Positions 18,575 to 27,353 of a DNA stretch of 64,000 bases are shown here, piece after piece. The stretch is from contig NZ_CP017476.1 in assembly GCF_001761385.1 (NCBI RefSeq), forward strand, positions 3,647,501 through 3,711,500. Reading direction: 5' to 3'. Source of the DNA: Hydrogenophaga crassostreae (GTDB lineage: Bacteria; Pseudomonadota; Gammaproteobacteria; Burkholderiales; Burkholderiaceae_C). Every line of letters starts with the position of its first letter. The stretch's first letter is position 1. Position numbers and translations under genes: made by a program. The notes beneath the pieces were generated by a model. It was not told the origin of the DNA and made no database searches. It saw only the letters and a list, made by a program, of their open reading frames with translations.

Positions 18575-19636
18575 TTACAGGGTAGGAATGCTTTTAAGTT
18601 CGCTGGAAAGCCCTTCGCCTGCCAGCAACGGCGCCGCGTGGGCTATGCGCTGGCGAACCTTATCAAGCAAACCATTGTGGGCAGCATCATAAGCCCGACA
18701 CAAAGCCTGCTCAAACGCAAAGGCGTCAGCCGAGCCATGGCTCTTGAAAACCAAGCCACGCAGCCCCAACAATGCAGCCCCGTTGTAACGGCGGTAATCC
18801 ATTCGTCTTTTAAACGCAGATAAGACCGGATAGGCAAAGATGGCGCCAATTTTCGTAAAGATGGTTCGAGAAAATTCGACCTTGATGAAATTTCCTATCA
18901 TCGTAGCCAAGCCTTCGCTGGCTTTGAGCGCCACATTGCCGACAAAACCATCGCAGACAACAATTTCCACCGTGCCTTTAAAAATGTCATTGCCTTCAAC
19001 ATTGCCGAAGAAATTCAAATCGCCGGTGTTGGCAGCATTTCGCAGCAAAATACCAGCTTTTTTGATAACTTCACTTCCCTTGATGACCTCCTCACCGACA
19101 TTGAGCAACCCTACAGTGGGCTCCTCGCGACCGGTGAGTGCAGCCACCAGAGCGGACCCCATGACCGCAAACTGAAACAGGTGCTCCGCCGAACAATCCA
19201 CGTTGGCACCCAAATCAAGCACCGTGGTTGAACCACCCAAGGCATTGGGCATCTGGCTGGCGATGGCCGGGCGATCAATGCCATCCAGTGTTTTAAGCAG
19301 GTAGCGACCGATTGCCATCAGCGCCCCGGTGTTGCCAGCAGAAACCACAGCCTGCGCCGCACCGTCTTTGACCTGCTGGATGGCAACCCGCATGGAAGAG
19401 TCTTTCTTCTTGCGCATGGCGACCTCAACCGGATCATCCATTGCGACAACTTCGGTCGCGGGCACCACCCGACAGCGAACATTGTTCACCACTTCAGAGT
19501 AAGCACCCAATACATCGGGCCGGCCCACCAACAGCAACTTGGCTTGAGGATGGCTATTCAAAAATGCTGCGCAGGCTGGCAGCGTGGCAGCAGGGCCGAC
19601 GTCTCCGCCCATGCAATCCACTGCGACGGTGATCAT
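18575..19636 (-). CDS. plsX: Phosphate acyltransferase PlsX
   Basis: PlsX makes acyl-phosphate from acyl-ACP for phospholipid synthesis. The start ATG at 19636 gives MITVAVDCMGGDVGPA, the conserved beginning of the family. LLVGRPD, AVVSAGNTGALMA and the CDGFVGNVALKASEG motifs follow. The product is 353 residues. The gene is separated from rpmF by a strong terminator-like hairpin, so read-through or its own promoter must feed the fab genes. Confidence 0.96.
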   Translation of the reverse strand: MITVAVDCMGGDVGPAATLPACAAFLNSHPQAKLLLVGRPDVLGAYSEVVNNVRCRVVPATEVVAMDDPVEVAMRKKKDSSMRVAIQQVKDGAAQAVVSAGNTGALMAIGRYLLKTLDGIDRPAIASQMPNALGGSTTVLDLGANVDCSAEHLFQFAVMGSALVAALTGREEPTVGLLNVGEEVIKGSEVIKKAGILLRNAANTGDLNFFGNVEGNDIFKGTVEIVVCDGFVGNVALKASEGLATMIGNFIKVEFSRTIFTKIGAIFAYPVLSAFKRRMDYRRYNGAALLGLRGLVFKSHGSADAFAFEQALCRAYDAAHNGLLDKVRQRIAHAAPLLAGEGLSSELKSIPTL

Positions 19637-19683
19637 GACAACTTCCCTGTGATGGCGCGCCACAGCAGTGCGCCACTGAAACG

Positions 19684-19710
19684 AAAAAAGCCCGCATGGC
19701 TCATGCGGGC
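19684..19710 (-). terminator. Intrinsic terminator between rpmF and plsX
   Basis: A perfect 8-bp stem (GCCCGCAT/ATGCGGGC) with a five-base loop is followed on the minus strand by six U. It lies about 65 bases after rpmF and would reduce transcription into plsX-fabH. Confidence 0.85.
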
Positions 19711-19776
19711 CTGTTTACAAGTCACGGCTGATGCCCCGTCGTGCAAGGGCGAAGGACGCAAGAACCGCCAGCCAGA

Positions 19777-19959
19777 TCAGGCTTCAGACTTGTTCTTGAG
19801 CACCTGACGACCACGGTAGAAACCGTTGGGGCTGATGTGGTGACGCAGGTGCACCTCGCCCGTGGTGGGCTCCACAGCGATGCCAGGCACGTTCAGTGCA
19901 TTGTGCGAACGGTGCATACCGCGCTTGGATGGGGACTTTTTGTTTTGCTGGACAGCCAT
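19777..19959 (-). CDS. rpmF: 50S ribosomal protein L32
   Basis: L32 is a small component of the large ribosomal subunit. The 60-residue protein begins MAVQQNKKSPSKRGMHRSH and has the family C-terminus with HHISPNGFYRGRQVL. It has no cysteines, so it is the zinc-free form. It sits between yceD and plsX, the usual order in proteobacteria. Confidence 0.98.
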   Translation of the reverse strand: MAVQQNKKSPSKRGMHRSHNALNVPGIAVEPTTGEVHLRHHISPNGFYRGRQVLKNKSEA

Positions 19960-20135
19960 GTTGGGCTCCTGAAATCAGTAGGTGTCGAAAAGAGTGCGCT
20001 TAACTCCAACCCGCAGTGTTCACCACAACGGCACATGCCAAATGCATGTCGCCCAACGGAAGGGCATCTATCGGCCAGCGCAAAGCCTGAGATTATAGCC
20101 TGTTCAGAACCGGTTGACCATCATCTGTGAAACGA

Positions 20136-20699
20136 TCACCGTTTGAGGCGCGCCAATTGGGCAAACGGATTGTCGCGCTCTGGCTTCCCGTCTTCATCGA
20201 CCGCCAGTTCTCCCGCATGCATCGGAACCGCAATAGGGCACTCCAGATGCATGGGCACCAACGGCATGGACATCAATAACTCGTCCTCCAGCAGAGCGAG
20301 CACATCGGGCCTTGGCTCCAACGCCAGCACATCCTCCTCGCAGTCTTCATCTTCAAGTTCGGCTGTCGCCTCATCGGCCACAAACCGAAACCACCGATCC
20401 ACTTCCAACTCTGTGGCAACGGGGCCCAAGCAGCGTTGGCACGGCAACGGCACCTCCGCCCTGGCCTCCAGGTGCAACCATGGCACCGCTTCGCCGCTCG
20501 AATCCTCTCGAAGCTCTCCGCTCAACTGCCAATCAATAAACAAAGGCGTAGCGTCCCCAGGCATCAGCTCGGCCTGCAAGCGCTCGAACGCCCCCATTTC
20601 TGCCGGGCCCTCAAGCACCTGCCCGGCTTTGGCAAAGGCGCGCACATCCAGGCGCGCCGGGTTCCAGATCGATTTGGGAGATGGGGACGGTGCATTCAT
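20136..20699 (-). CDS. yceD: DUF177 / YceD family protein
   Basis: YceD proteins are small acidic proteins encoded just upstream of rpmF in most bacteria; plant and bacterial studies link them to 23S rRNA maturation. The 187-residue product has the LPCQRCLGPV motif (a Cys-x-x-Cys pair) in the middle and the acidic ELEDEDCEEDVLAL stretch. Near the end is CPIAVPMHAGE, then the DNPFAQLARLK tail that is conserved in the family. The start at 20699 (MNAPSPSP) was chosen because the frame continues far upstream only as an antisense shadow of maf. Confidence 0.92.
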   Translation of the reverse strand: MNAPSPSPKSIWNPARLDVRAFAKAGQVLEGPAEMGAFERLQAELMPGDATPLFIDWQLSGELREDSSGEAVPWLHLEARAEVPLPCQRCLGPVATELEVDRWFRFVADEATAELEDEDCEEDVLALEPRPDVLALLEDELLMSMPLVPMHLECPIAVPMHAGELAVDEDGKPERDNPFAQLARLKR

Positions 20700-20735
20700 G
20701 CCCGCAGTGTAAAAGAATGCAGACACAATACCGAC

Positions 20736-21344
20736 ATGCCCGAAAACGCCTCCAACACCACCGCACTTCGTCCACTTGTCCTGGCTTCGACCTCTCCCTA
20801 CAGAAAAGAACTGCTTTCCCGGCTCGGCCTGCCGTTTCAAACCGAAGCACCCGCCGTCGATGAATCGCCTGAGGCTGGCGAACCCCCAGCCAAGTTGGCC
20901 GTGCGTCTGGCTTTGGCCAAAGCCCATGAGGTTGCGGCCAGATTTCCGGACGCTGTTGTGATTGGCAGTGATCAGGTGGCGGATTTGCATGGCGAGCCAC
21001 TGGGCAAACCGGGTACCCACGAACGAGCGGTCGCACAGTTGCGGCGCATGCGAGGCGAAACGGTGGTGTTTCAGACAGCGGTCGCGGTGGTGTGTCACAA
21101 CACGGGGTTTGAGCAAGCCGATCTGGCCGCCGTTCAGGTGGTCTTCCGCCAACTCAGCGACCAGCAGATCGAGCATTATTTGCAGACGGAGAAACCTTAT
21201 GACTGCGCGGGCAGCGCCAAGAGCGAAGGTCTTGGCATCGCACTGCTGACACGCATCACCAATGACGATCCCACCGCACTCATCGGTTTGCCGCTGATCC
21301 GCACCTGCCACCTCCTGCGCGCCGCCGGCGTGGACGTTCTGTGA
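20736..21344 (+). CDS. Maf/YceF family nucleoside-triphosphate pyrophosphatase
   Basis: Maf-family enzymes hydrolyse non-canonical nucleotides; the YceF branch prefers m7GTP. The start at 20736 gives MPENASNTTALRP and then LASTSPYRKELLSRLGLPF, the family N-terminal signature with the SPYRKELL form typical of YceF. DESPEAGEPP and VIGSDQVA follow, then the KPYDCAGSAKSEGLG motif. It is 202 residues. It is divergent from yceD with only a short 36-base gap and overlaps the next gene by four bases (GTGA). The exact substrate class is inferred from the motif only. Confidence 0.93.
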   Translation: MPENASNTTALRPLVLASTSPYRKELLSRLGLPFQTEAPAVDESPEAGEPPAKLAVRLALAKAHEVAARFPDAVVIGSDQVADLHGEPLGKPGTHERAVAQLRRMRGETVVFQTAVAVVCHNTGFEQADLAAVQVVFRQLSDQQIEHYLQTEKPYDCAGSAKSEGLGIALLTRITNDDPTALIGLPLIRTCHLLRAAGVDVL

Positions 21345-22153
21345 GCGCAGCGTCGGCAACGCCCAAAGGGCTCGGAACGCTTTACCTGGTACCCACTCCG
21401 CTGGATTTCGGTTGCCTACCCGCAGGCGCCATTGCGGAGCCTTTATCCCAATGGTTGCCAGGAGAAACACTGAGCATCGCGGCGCGCCTGACCCACTGGA
21501 TCACCGAAAACGCCAAGAGCACACGGGCTTTTCTAAAAAGGGTGGACAACGCCCAGGGCATCGCGGCAGTCATTTCGGACATGCAAATCGCGGAGCTGCC
21601 GCGCGAAGCCCACAAAAAGGGGGACCACACCAAAACGGCCTCCACGGACGAAGCAGCGCGGGCCCTGCTGGGACCCGCGTTGAAGGGACTGGACATGGGA
21701 TTGGTGAGCGAAGCCGGCATGCCCGCCATTGCCGACCCTGGTAGCTCGATCGTGCGCGCAGCCCACGCTTTGGGGCTGCCTGTGGTGGCCCTCTCCGGCC
21801 CCATGTCTTTGACGCTGGCGCTGGCAGCCAGTGGCATGAACGGCCAGAGCTTCGCCTTTGTCGGCTACGTGCCGCAAAACGCCGAGGAACGCGTCAAGCG
21901 GTTGCGCGAGTTGGAGGCTTTGACCCACAAAACCGGCCAGACTCAAATTCTGATTGAAACGCCTTACCGCAATGCGGCGCTCCTCCAATCCATGTTGCAG
22001 ACCCTGCAACCCGTTACCCGATTGGCGGTAAGCTGCGGCATTCATCTGCCGCAACACATCGCCCGAAGCGCTCAAGTGGTCACTTGGAAACAACAGAATC
22101 TGAGCCAGGCCCTGCCACTGGCCCTGCCTTCGGTTTTTCTGATCGGGCGCTAA
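21341..22153 (+). CDS. SAM-dependent methyltransferase, RsmI-like (tetrapyrrole methylase fold)
   Basis: The protein belongs to the tetrapyrrole/16S rRNA (RsmI-like) methylase fold: TLYLVPTPLDFG at the start, GLVSEAGMPAIADPGS in the middle and VVALSGPMSLTLALAASGM after it. RsmI ribose-methylates C1402 of 16S rRNA, but this protein is a shorter-motif relative found beside maf, so the substrate is uncertain. The start is a GTG overlapping the maf stop, implying translational coupling. The product has 270 residues. Confidence 0.88.
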   Translation: MSAASATPKGLGTLYLVPTPLDFGCLPAGAIAEPLSQWLPGETLSIAARLTHWITENAKSTRAFLKRVDNAQGIAAVISDMQIAELPREAHKKGDHTKTASTDEAARALLGPALKGLDMGLVSEAGMPAIADPGSSIVRAAHALGLPVVALSGPMSLTLALAASGMNGQSFAFVGYVPQNAEERVKRLRELEALTHKTGQTQILIETPYRNAALLQSMLQTLQPVTRLAVSCGIHLPQHIARSAQVVTWKQQNLSQALPLALPSVFLIGR

Positions 22154-22162
22154 GCCCGCCGA

Positions 22163-23047
22163 TCAAGCCAGGGCTTTTTGGATGTGCGCTCGCACCGCTC
22201 CGCTCAACTCGGCATTGGCCAAAGCAAGATCAATAGTGGCCTCCAAAAAGCCCTCTTTGCTGCCGCAGTCGTAACGGCGCCCGTCATAGCGGAGTGCGTA
22301 CACCTTTTCGGTGCCAATCAAGGCGGCAATACCATCAGTCAACTGAATCTCTCCACCTGAGCCTTTGGGCTGGCGACGGATGCTCTCGAATACCGCTGGC
22401 GTCAGAATGTACCGACCGGCTACGGCGAGCGTGGAGGGAGCCGTCTCTGGCTTGGGTTTTTCAACCATGGCGAACACCTCGGCCATGACGCCATCGGCAC
22501 CGTGGACATCCACCACGCCATACCGCCGAGTGTCAGCACGTGGAACATCCTGCACCGCCAATACCGTGCCTGGATGGCGTTCATATGCCTCGACCATCTG
22601 GCGCAACACCGTAGGGCCACCCTCTGACTGAGCCCGCCCCAACATCAAATCGTCGGCCAGCAAAACGGCAAACGGCTCATCGCCTACCAACCGCTCGGCA
22701 CACAACACCGCATGCCCCAAGCCAAGCGCTTTGGGTTGTCGCACGTACACGCAATCCATGTCATCCGGCTTGATGGAATTCACCAAATCGAGCATGGCTG
22801 ACTTGCCTGCGGCCAACAACTCGGCTTCCAGTTCGTAGGCGGTGTCGAAATGGTCCTCAATGGCGCGCTTGTTGCGACCCGTGACAAAGATCATTTCGCG
22901 AATGCCTGCGGCGTAAGCCTCTTCCACCGCATACTGAATCAACGGCTTGTCCACCACGGGCAGCATCTCTTTCGGAATAGCCTTGGTTGCTGGCAGAAAT
23001 CGGGTACCTAGGCCCCCGACAGGAAACACTGCTTTGCGAATCAACAT
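22163..23047 (-). CDS. galU: UTP-glucose-1-phosphate uridylyltransferase
   Basis: GalU makes UDP-glucose for polysaccharides and lipopolysaccharide. FPVGGLGTRFLPATK near the start is the nucleotide-binding loop, with KEMLPVVDKPLIQYAVEEA after it. LADDLM in the middle carries the catalytic Asp, and GGEIQLTDGIAAL lies further on. The protein has 294 residues, the usual length. It is convergent with the methyltransferase gene, ten bases between the stops. Confidence 0.97.
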   Translation of the reverse strand: MLIRKAVFPVGGLGTRFLPATKAIPKEMLPVVDKPLIQYAVEEAYAAGIREMIFVTGRNKRAIEDHFDTAYELEAELLAAGKSAMLDLVNSIKPDDMDCVYVRQPKALGLGHAVLCAERLVGDEPFAVLLADDLMLGRAQSEGGPTVLRQMVEAYERHPGTVLAVQDVPRADTRRYGVVDVHGADGVMAEVFAMVEKPKPETAPSTLAVAGRYILTPAVFESIRRQPKGSGGEIQLTDGIAALIGTEKVYALRYDGRRYDCGSKEGFLEATIDLALANAELSGAVRAHIQKALA

Positions 23048-23130
23048 ACTGAAACTTCCTCCCAGAAATAGTTCTATTGGCTACCTGCTAGGTTATCGCA
23101 AGAATGCGCAACCCTGATCGCCGTACACAG

Positions 23131-24102
23131 TCACTTCAACGTCACACCGCTGGCCCGGGCCGCAAGGTAAAAGCCTTCGCCAACGCTCGCTCCAAACTGG
23201 CGTGCCAGACGCGATCCCAGATTTTCACGCTGGGTGTAGTCCACGACATCTTCCGCCTTCACCACGTCTCTGGCCACGAAGTCCAGGCTGCCCAAGCCAT
23301 CTGCGAGGCCGAGCTCAACCGCCCGAGGGCCACTCCAGACCATTCCGCTGAACATATCAGGCGTCTCTTTGAGGCGTGCGCCCCGTCCACGCTTGACCAC
23401 GGCGATGAATTGCGCATGGATTTCACCCAGCATGGATTGGATATAGGCCGTTTGCTCGGCATTTTGTGGACTGAACGGGTCGAGCAATGCCTTGTTCTCG
23501 CCCGCCGTCATCAGGCGTCGCTCGATGCCCAGCTTCTCCATCAGGCCAGTGAATCCAAAACCATCCATCAAGACCCCAATACTGCCCACCAAGCTGGCCT
23601 TGTCTACGTAGATCTCATCGGCGGCGGCGGCAATGTAATAGGCCGCAGAGGCACAGGTTTCCTCCACGACTGCATAAACTTTTTTCTTGTGCAATGCTTT
23701 CAATCTCGTGATCTCATCATTGATGATGCCTGCCTGTACTGGGCTACCGCCCGGAGAATCAATCAGCAAGACCACCGCACGGGCGCCCTTGTCTGCAAAT
23801 GCCAATCTCAATGCACCCACAATACCCTCCGCACTGGCTGGGGCAGCTGACGAAATCTCCCCCCGAATCTCGATAACCGCGGTATGTGGCGTGCTTTGAA
23901 CCACACCCATGGTTTGCTGCTGAAAGAAATACCAGGTGATCGCGCCCAAAAGAACCAGCCACAGCAAGCGACTGAACATGCGCCAGCGGCGCACCGATCG
24001 CTGCTCCTTCAGGGTCGCAAAAACCAGCTTTTCCAGCGTGGCGCGCTCCCAGGCCCCCCCAGAATCGCCACGTGTGGACAAGCCACCGGAATCATCGTTC
24101 AT
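23131..24102 (-). CDS. S49 family signal peptide peptidase (SppA/SohB-like), membrane-anchored
   Basis: S49 peptidases clear cleaved signal peptides and other peptides from the periplasmic membrane surface. An N-terminal transmembrane helix lies at about residues 45-67 (FSRLLWLVLLGAITWYF). The substrate motif VLLIDSPGGSPVQAG and the catalytic serine region EETCASAAYYIAAAAD follow, with VGSIGVLMDGFGFTGLM after it. It is the short single-domain form (323 residues), unlike the 67-kDa E. coli SppA. It is followed by the rluC-side genes in the order HAD, Rieske, S49 in the same direction. Confidence 0.92.
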   Translation of the reverse strand: MNDDSGGLSTRGDSGGAWERATLEKLVFATLKEQRSVRRWRMFSRLLWLVLLGAITWYFFQQQTMGVVQSTPHTAVIEIRGEISSAAPASAEGIVGALRLAFADKGARAVVLLIDSPGGSPVQAGIINDEITRLKALHKKKVYAVVEETCASAAYYIAAAADEIYVDKASLVGSIGVLMDGFGFTGLMEKLGIERRLMTAGENKALLDPFSPQNAEQTAYIQSMLGEIHAQFIAVVKRGRGARLKETPDMFSGMVWSGPRAVELGLADGLGSLDFVARDVVKAEDVVDYTQRENLGSRLARQFGASVGEGFYLAARASGVTLK

Positions 24103-24114
24103 CAATGCAATGCC

Positions 24115-24513
24115 TTAAAAAATCAACTGACTAAACGGGTATTGTGCCTGCCAGTACACCACCCCATCGCGCTCCAGCACGGGGACCGCAGTCAAGCCTC
24201 CCCTGCAAGGACCTCCCGCACACGCCCCACTCCCCGGCTCATAGGTCGCCCCATGCGTGGCACACAACAGCCAGCGCCCAGTGTCATCAAAGAAACGATT
24301 TGGCTTCCAGTCCATTTCCATGGCCACATGGGAACAACGATTCAAATAGGCCACCACCTGGCCATTGAACCGCACCGCGAATGCCCTGCAAGTCTGTCCT
24401 GCATAGACGACGTCGAACGGCACTGCATGACCCCGTTCCAGCACATCAACGCTCTGGCAGAGCGCCAGAAGCGGGTCCACTGCATTGACTGCTGCCGCGG
24501 GCAAGTCAGGCAT
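24115..24513 (-). CDS. Rieske [2Fe-2S] domain protein
   Basis: This is a small cytoplasmic protein of about 132 residues with a complete Rieske cluster motif: C-x-H (CSHVAMEMD) and C-x-x-H (LLCATHGATYEPGSG) about 18 residues later. Such stand-alone Rieske proteins pass electrons, probably to an oxygenase, but no partner oxygenase is in this window. The start at 24513 gives MPDLPAAAVNAVD and overlaps the upstream HAD gene by eight bases. It lies 12 bases before the S49 peptidase. Confidence 0.92.
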   Translation of the reverse strand: MPDLPAAAVNAVDPLLALCQSVDVLERGHAVPFDVVYAGQTCRAFAVRFNGQVVAYLNRCSHVAMEMDWKPNRFFDDTGRWLLCATHGATYEPGSGACAGGPCRGGLTAVPVLERDGVVYWQAQYPFSQLIF

Positions 24514-25165
24514 GGTCGGCCAACCAGCGCCGCAACTCAGCCACAGAATGCGCCACAAACAGCGGATTCAAAGCTTCGAATGCACCCGGTTCATGGGCGC
24601 CATAACTGACCCCTACGCTTGCACACCCGGCATTTATCGCCATTTGCAAGTCATGGGTGGTGTCTCCAATCATCAAAGTCCGCTCGGGTTCCACGCCAAA
24701 TTCTTTCATCAACTCCAGCAACATCACCGGGCTGGGTTTGCCCGCAGTTTCATCGGCTGTGCGGGAACCATGAAATATGCCCTTGAGCTCGACTGCCTGC
24801 AAGGCCTCGTTCAAACCCCGTCGGCTCTTGCCTGTGGCCACAGTCAACCAGTGTTGGCGTTGTTTGAGCTCTGCCAGCAGGGGCAACACACCATCAAACA
24901 GGCTGATGTCATCTTGACTCTGTTCGTAGTGGTGGCGGTACCGGACACCCAACATGGGGTGGCGATCTTGAGGCACATCCGGCGCCGCATGCGCCAAGGC
25001 CTCCATCAAACCCATGCCAATGACATAACTCGCTTGACCATCAGTAGGCACCGTCCCCCCGACATCCCTCACCGCAGCCTGGATACTGCGCGTGATGATG
25101 GCGGTCGAATCGAAAAGGGTGCCATCCCAGTCAAAGGCAATAAGATCAAATTGGCGCGGTTTCAT
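24506..25165 (-). CDS. HAD-superfamily hydrolase, phosphoglycolate-phosphatase-like
   Basis: The motif I AFDWDGTLFDSTA, the motif II VATGKSRRG and motif III GDTTHDLQMAINAG (Asp residues for phosphate transfer and Mg2+) place it in the Gph-like HAD phosphatases. The protein has 219 residues with a helical cap. Its substrate cannot be told from sequence, and the usual neighbours of gph (rpe, trpE) are absent. It is 97 bases downstream of the H-NS terminator and overlaps the Rieske gene. Confidence 0.9.
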   Translation of the reverse strand: MKPRQFDLIAFDWDGTLFDSTAIITRSIQAAVRDVGGTVPTDGQASYVIGMGLMEALAHAAPDVPQDRHPMLGVRYRHHYEQSQDDISLFDGVLPLLAELKQRQHWLTVATGKSRRGLNEALQAVELKGIFHGSRTADETAGKPSPVMLLELMKEFGVEPERTLMIGDTTHDLQMAINAGCASVGVSYGAHEPGAFEALNPLFVAHSVAELRRWLADHA

Positions 25166-25224
25166 ATAGTGAACAATTAGACGACGAATGGGGCGTTTGG
25201 ATTATCGTATGCATCCAACACACC

Positions 25225-25255
25225 GAAAAAACAAAGGGCGCCCGAAGACGCCCTT
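25225..25255 (-). terminator. Intrinsic terminator after the H-NS-like gene
   Basis: The stem AAGGGCG/CGCCCTT (25234-25240 and 25249-25255) with an eight-base loop is followed on the minus strand by a T-rich run of five to six T. It lies 26 bases after the H-NS-like stop. Confidence 0.85.
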
Positions 25256-25280
25256 ACATAGCCGGTAGGCCAACGATCAA

Positions 25281-25583
25281 TCAGATACGAAAATCTTCAA
25301 TATTCTTGCCCGAAGCCAACACCGCGCGCACCCACTCAGGCTTGCGACCTGGACCGCCAGCCCACAACTCCCCGTTCGGACCCTTGTATTTCGCGGGCGC
25401 CTTGGACTTTGATTTAGCAGCCCCTTTTGTGCCAGCCCCCCCCAAATCGGCGACCGTGATGCCGAATTGCTTCATTTTGGCTTTGATTTCAGCGACCACG
25501 GAAGCGAGCTCACTCTTGCGCGCCTGCTCCGCCTGAGCCATCAACGCCTGCGCCTGTGCCATGAGTTCTGAGTAATTTGCCAT
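25281..25583 (-). CDS. H-NS family DNA-binding protein
   Basis: This is a small nucleoid-associated protein of 100 residues. The N-terminal part is a coiled-coil-like stretch (MAQAQALMAQAEQARKSELA), and the C-terminal DNA-binding domain has the family loop YKGPNGELWAGGPGRKPEWV. It is a single-gene unit with its own terminator. H-NS proteins of Burkholderiales silence AT-rich DNA; I cannot tell its target from here. The start at 25583 (MANYSELMAQ) was chosen because upstream codons do not fit the family. Confidence 0.92.
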   Translation of the reverse strand: MANYSELMAQAQALMAQAEQARKSELASVVAEIKAKMKQFGITVADLGGAGTKGAAKSKSKAPAKYKGPNGELWAGGPGRKPEWVRAVLASGKNIEDFRI

Positions 25584-25664
25584 TGAATGTCCTTGAATTA
25601 AGAAATTTCGGTTATTTCGTTCGAATATCTGCAGCATCCCAACGATGCTGGTCGCATTGTAAAC

Positions 25665-26699
25665 CTAATTCGGCAACCTATCCATCGACACCACCCATTC
25701 CTGCAATTCCTGAGGCAATTGGGCATGCAACTCCATGTTTTCACCCGACACCGGATGCCGCAACCGCAGTCGCCATGCATGCAAAAACATCCGGCGAAGC
25801 CCTGCGCGGGCCAATTGCCGATTCAATTCAAAGTCGCCGTATTTGTCATCGCCCAGAATCACATGCCCTGCGTTCGCCAGGTGCACGCGGATCTGGTGCG
25901 TTCGACCTGTTTTGATCGTCACTTCGAGCAACGTAAATGCGTCGAAGGAGTTTTGCTCACCCGTCGGCAGTCTCAGCCTTTGAATAACCTTGACCAAGGT
26001 CACCGATCGCATGCCATCCGGGTGATCCGGCGAAACCACCTTCACACGCCGCTCACCGTCTGGCAACAGGTATTTGTGCAACGGCTGATCCAATACCTTG
26101 AGTCGCTCGGGCCATGATCCTTTGACCATGGCCAAATAGGTTTTACCGGTCTCCCGCTCGCGAAACTGATCCTGCATGGCCCTCAAAGCCTGCTTTTTCT
26201 TGGCAATCAACAACAACCCGCTGGTTTCCCGGTCCAGCCGATGCACCAATTCAAGAAACCGGGCAAGTGGCCGGGCCTGGCGCATTTGTTCAATCACCCC
26301 ATAACTGACCCCACTTCCCCCATGCACGGCGACGCCTGCCGGTTTTGCGATGGCCATCAAGGCGTCATCTTCAAACACCACTGGAAAATCGCGCGCTGGC
26401 GCCACCGGATGCAAAGCCTTCGCCTGGGCGCGCTCAGACACCCGAAGTGGTGGAATGCGCAGCACATCACCAGCCACCACCCGGTCGTCGGCACTTACTC
26501 GGCCTTTGTTTCGCCGCACCTCGCCCGAGCGAATGATTCGGTACACATGGGTTTTTGGAACCCCTTTCAACACCCGGATCAGAAAGTTGTCCAGGCGCTG
26601 CCCCTCCGACTCTTCATCGACGGCGACGTATTGCACAGAGGCAGAGGCTTGGGGAACAAATTCGGAGGTCAAAGGTAGCTCAACGGTCAAGGCGCTCAA
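25665..26699 (-). CDS. rluC: Ribosomal large subunit pseudouridine synthase C-like
   Basis: RluC makes pseudouridines at positions 955, 2504 and 2580 of 23S rRNA. The protein has an S4 RNA-binding domain (GQRLDNFLIRVLKGVPKTHVY) and the catalytic domain with HRLDRETSGLLLIAK, in which Asp is the nucleophile. The open frame from 26699 starts with TTG and has no ribosome site; a GTG at 26633 (MQYVAVDEES) may be the true start. It is divergent from rne, which is the usual arrangement for rluC and rne. Confidence 0.93.
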   Translation of the reverse strand: MSALTVELPLTSEFVPQASASVQYVAVDEESEGQRLDNFLIRVLKGVPKTHVYRIIRSGEVRRNKGRVSADDRVVAGDVLRIPPLRVSERAQAKALHPVAPARDFPVVFEDDALMAIAKPAGVAVHGGSGVSYGVIEQMRQARPLARFLELVHRLDRETSGLLLIAKKKQALRAMQDQFRERETGKTYLAMVKGSWPERLKVLDQPLHKYLLPDGERRVKVVSPDHPDGMRSVTLVKVIQRLRLPTGEQNSFDAFTLLEVTIKTGRTHQIRVHLANAGHVILGDDKYGDFELNRQLARAGLRRMFLHAWRLRLRHPVSGENMELHAQLPQELQEWVVSMDRLPN

Positions 26700-26752
26700 C
26701 AGAGCAGAGAAAGAGGGGCATATACCCGACCCACAAAGCGCAGGGAGCGCAC

Positions 26753-26758
26753 TATAAT
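26753..26758 (+). promoter_or_regulatory. Candidate -10 element for rne
   Basis: A perfect TATAAT lies about 590 bases before the rne start codon and faces rne. The -35 region is poor. A promoter here would give a long leader, as is known for rne in E. coli. Confidence 0.5.
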
Positions 26759-27353
26759 GCGTTCAATCGGTTGTGCGCCGTAAGTGATTGATTTCCTTGA
26801 GTTTAAGGCTTTCACTGCAGGCATGAAGCCGCAACCACGAAGGTTGCGACCCCAACCGGTCAAGCGTTGCCACCCTCAGTGCGTGCCCGCAGCAGCCGTT
26901 CCACAACCCTCATTGATGAGACCGGAGCCGCCAGCCCAACGCCGCACACTGAGGGCGAATCCGACAGAAAACTGCGAACCCGAATACGGAATACCCCAAT
27001 CGGTCAGCTCAGGGCTCAGATGCGAAATGCGCGCAAGCCCCAAGCTGGTCGAGGACCAAAGTGAACCCAGTGAAACCCACGGCAAGATCCCTGTCCATGA
27101 CACGCTTCGCGCCATTCCTGCTCACCCGACTCCACGCGCCTACGCCCTGACCCGGCAAGGGAGCCCTCCAGTCTTGACGACATGAGTGCTCCGTGACTAG
27201 TAGCCAACACCCTGCCCAAGGCTGGGTTGTTGCGGGTTGGTGGCTCTCCGGCAATTCCTCCCCCGTTCGCATTTTCCGCTGATTCATGGCTGGTCGGCGC
27301 CTTGGGCTTGTTCCCAGCGCCTTGTCAGTGTCAGAAAACTAGGAAACCGCATC
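26759..27353 (+). promoter_or_regulatory. Long rne 5' leader region
   Basis: About 590 bases between the TATAAT and the rne start hold no recognisable gene. A 7-bp hairpin (CGCAACC/GGTTGCG, five-base loop, 26830-26848) lies in it. E. coli RNase E represses its own mRNA through structures in a long 5' leader, so an equivalent role is plausible. This is inference from position, as I see no E. coli-like primary sequence. A ribosome site AGGAAACC precedes ATG 27354. Confidence 0.5.

Noticed and set aside
20700..21470. Long upstream extension of the yceD frame
   Set aside because: It runs antisense through maf and has no similarity to the DUF177 family; the real start is at 20699.
26784..27185. 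Open frame of 133 codons in the rne leader
   Set aside because: Composition is Pro/Arg-rich as expected for an untranslated GC-rich leader, and no ribosome site or similarity is seen.
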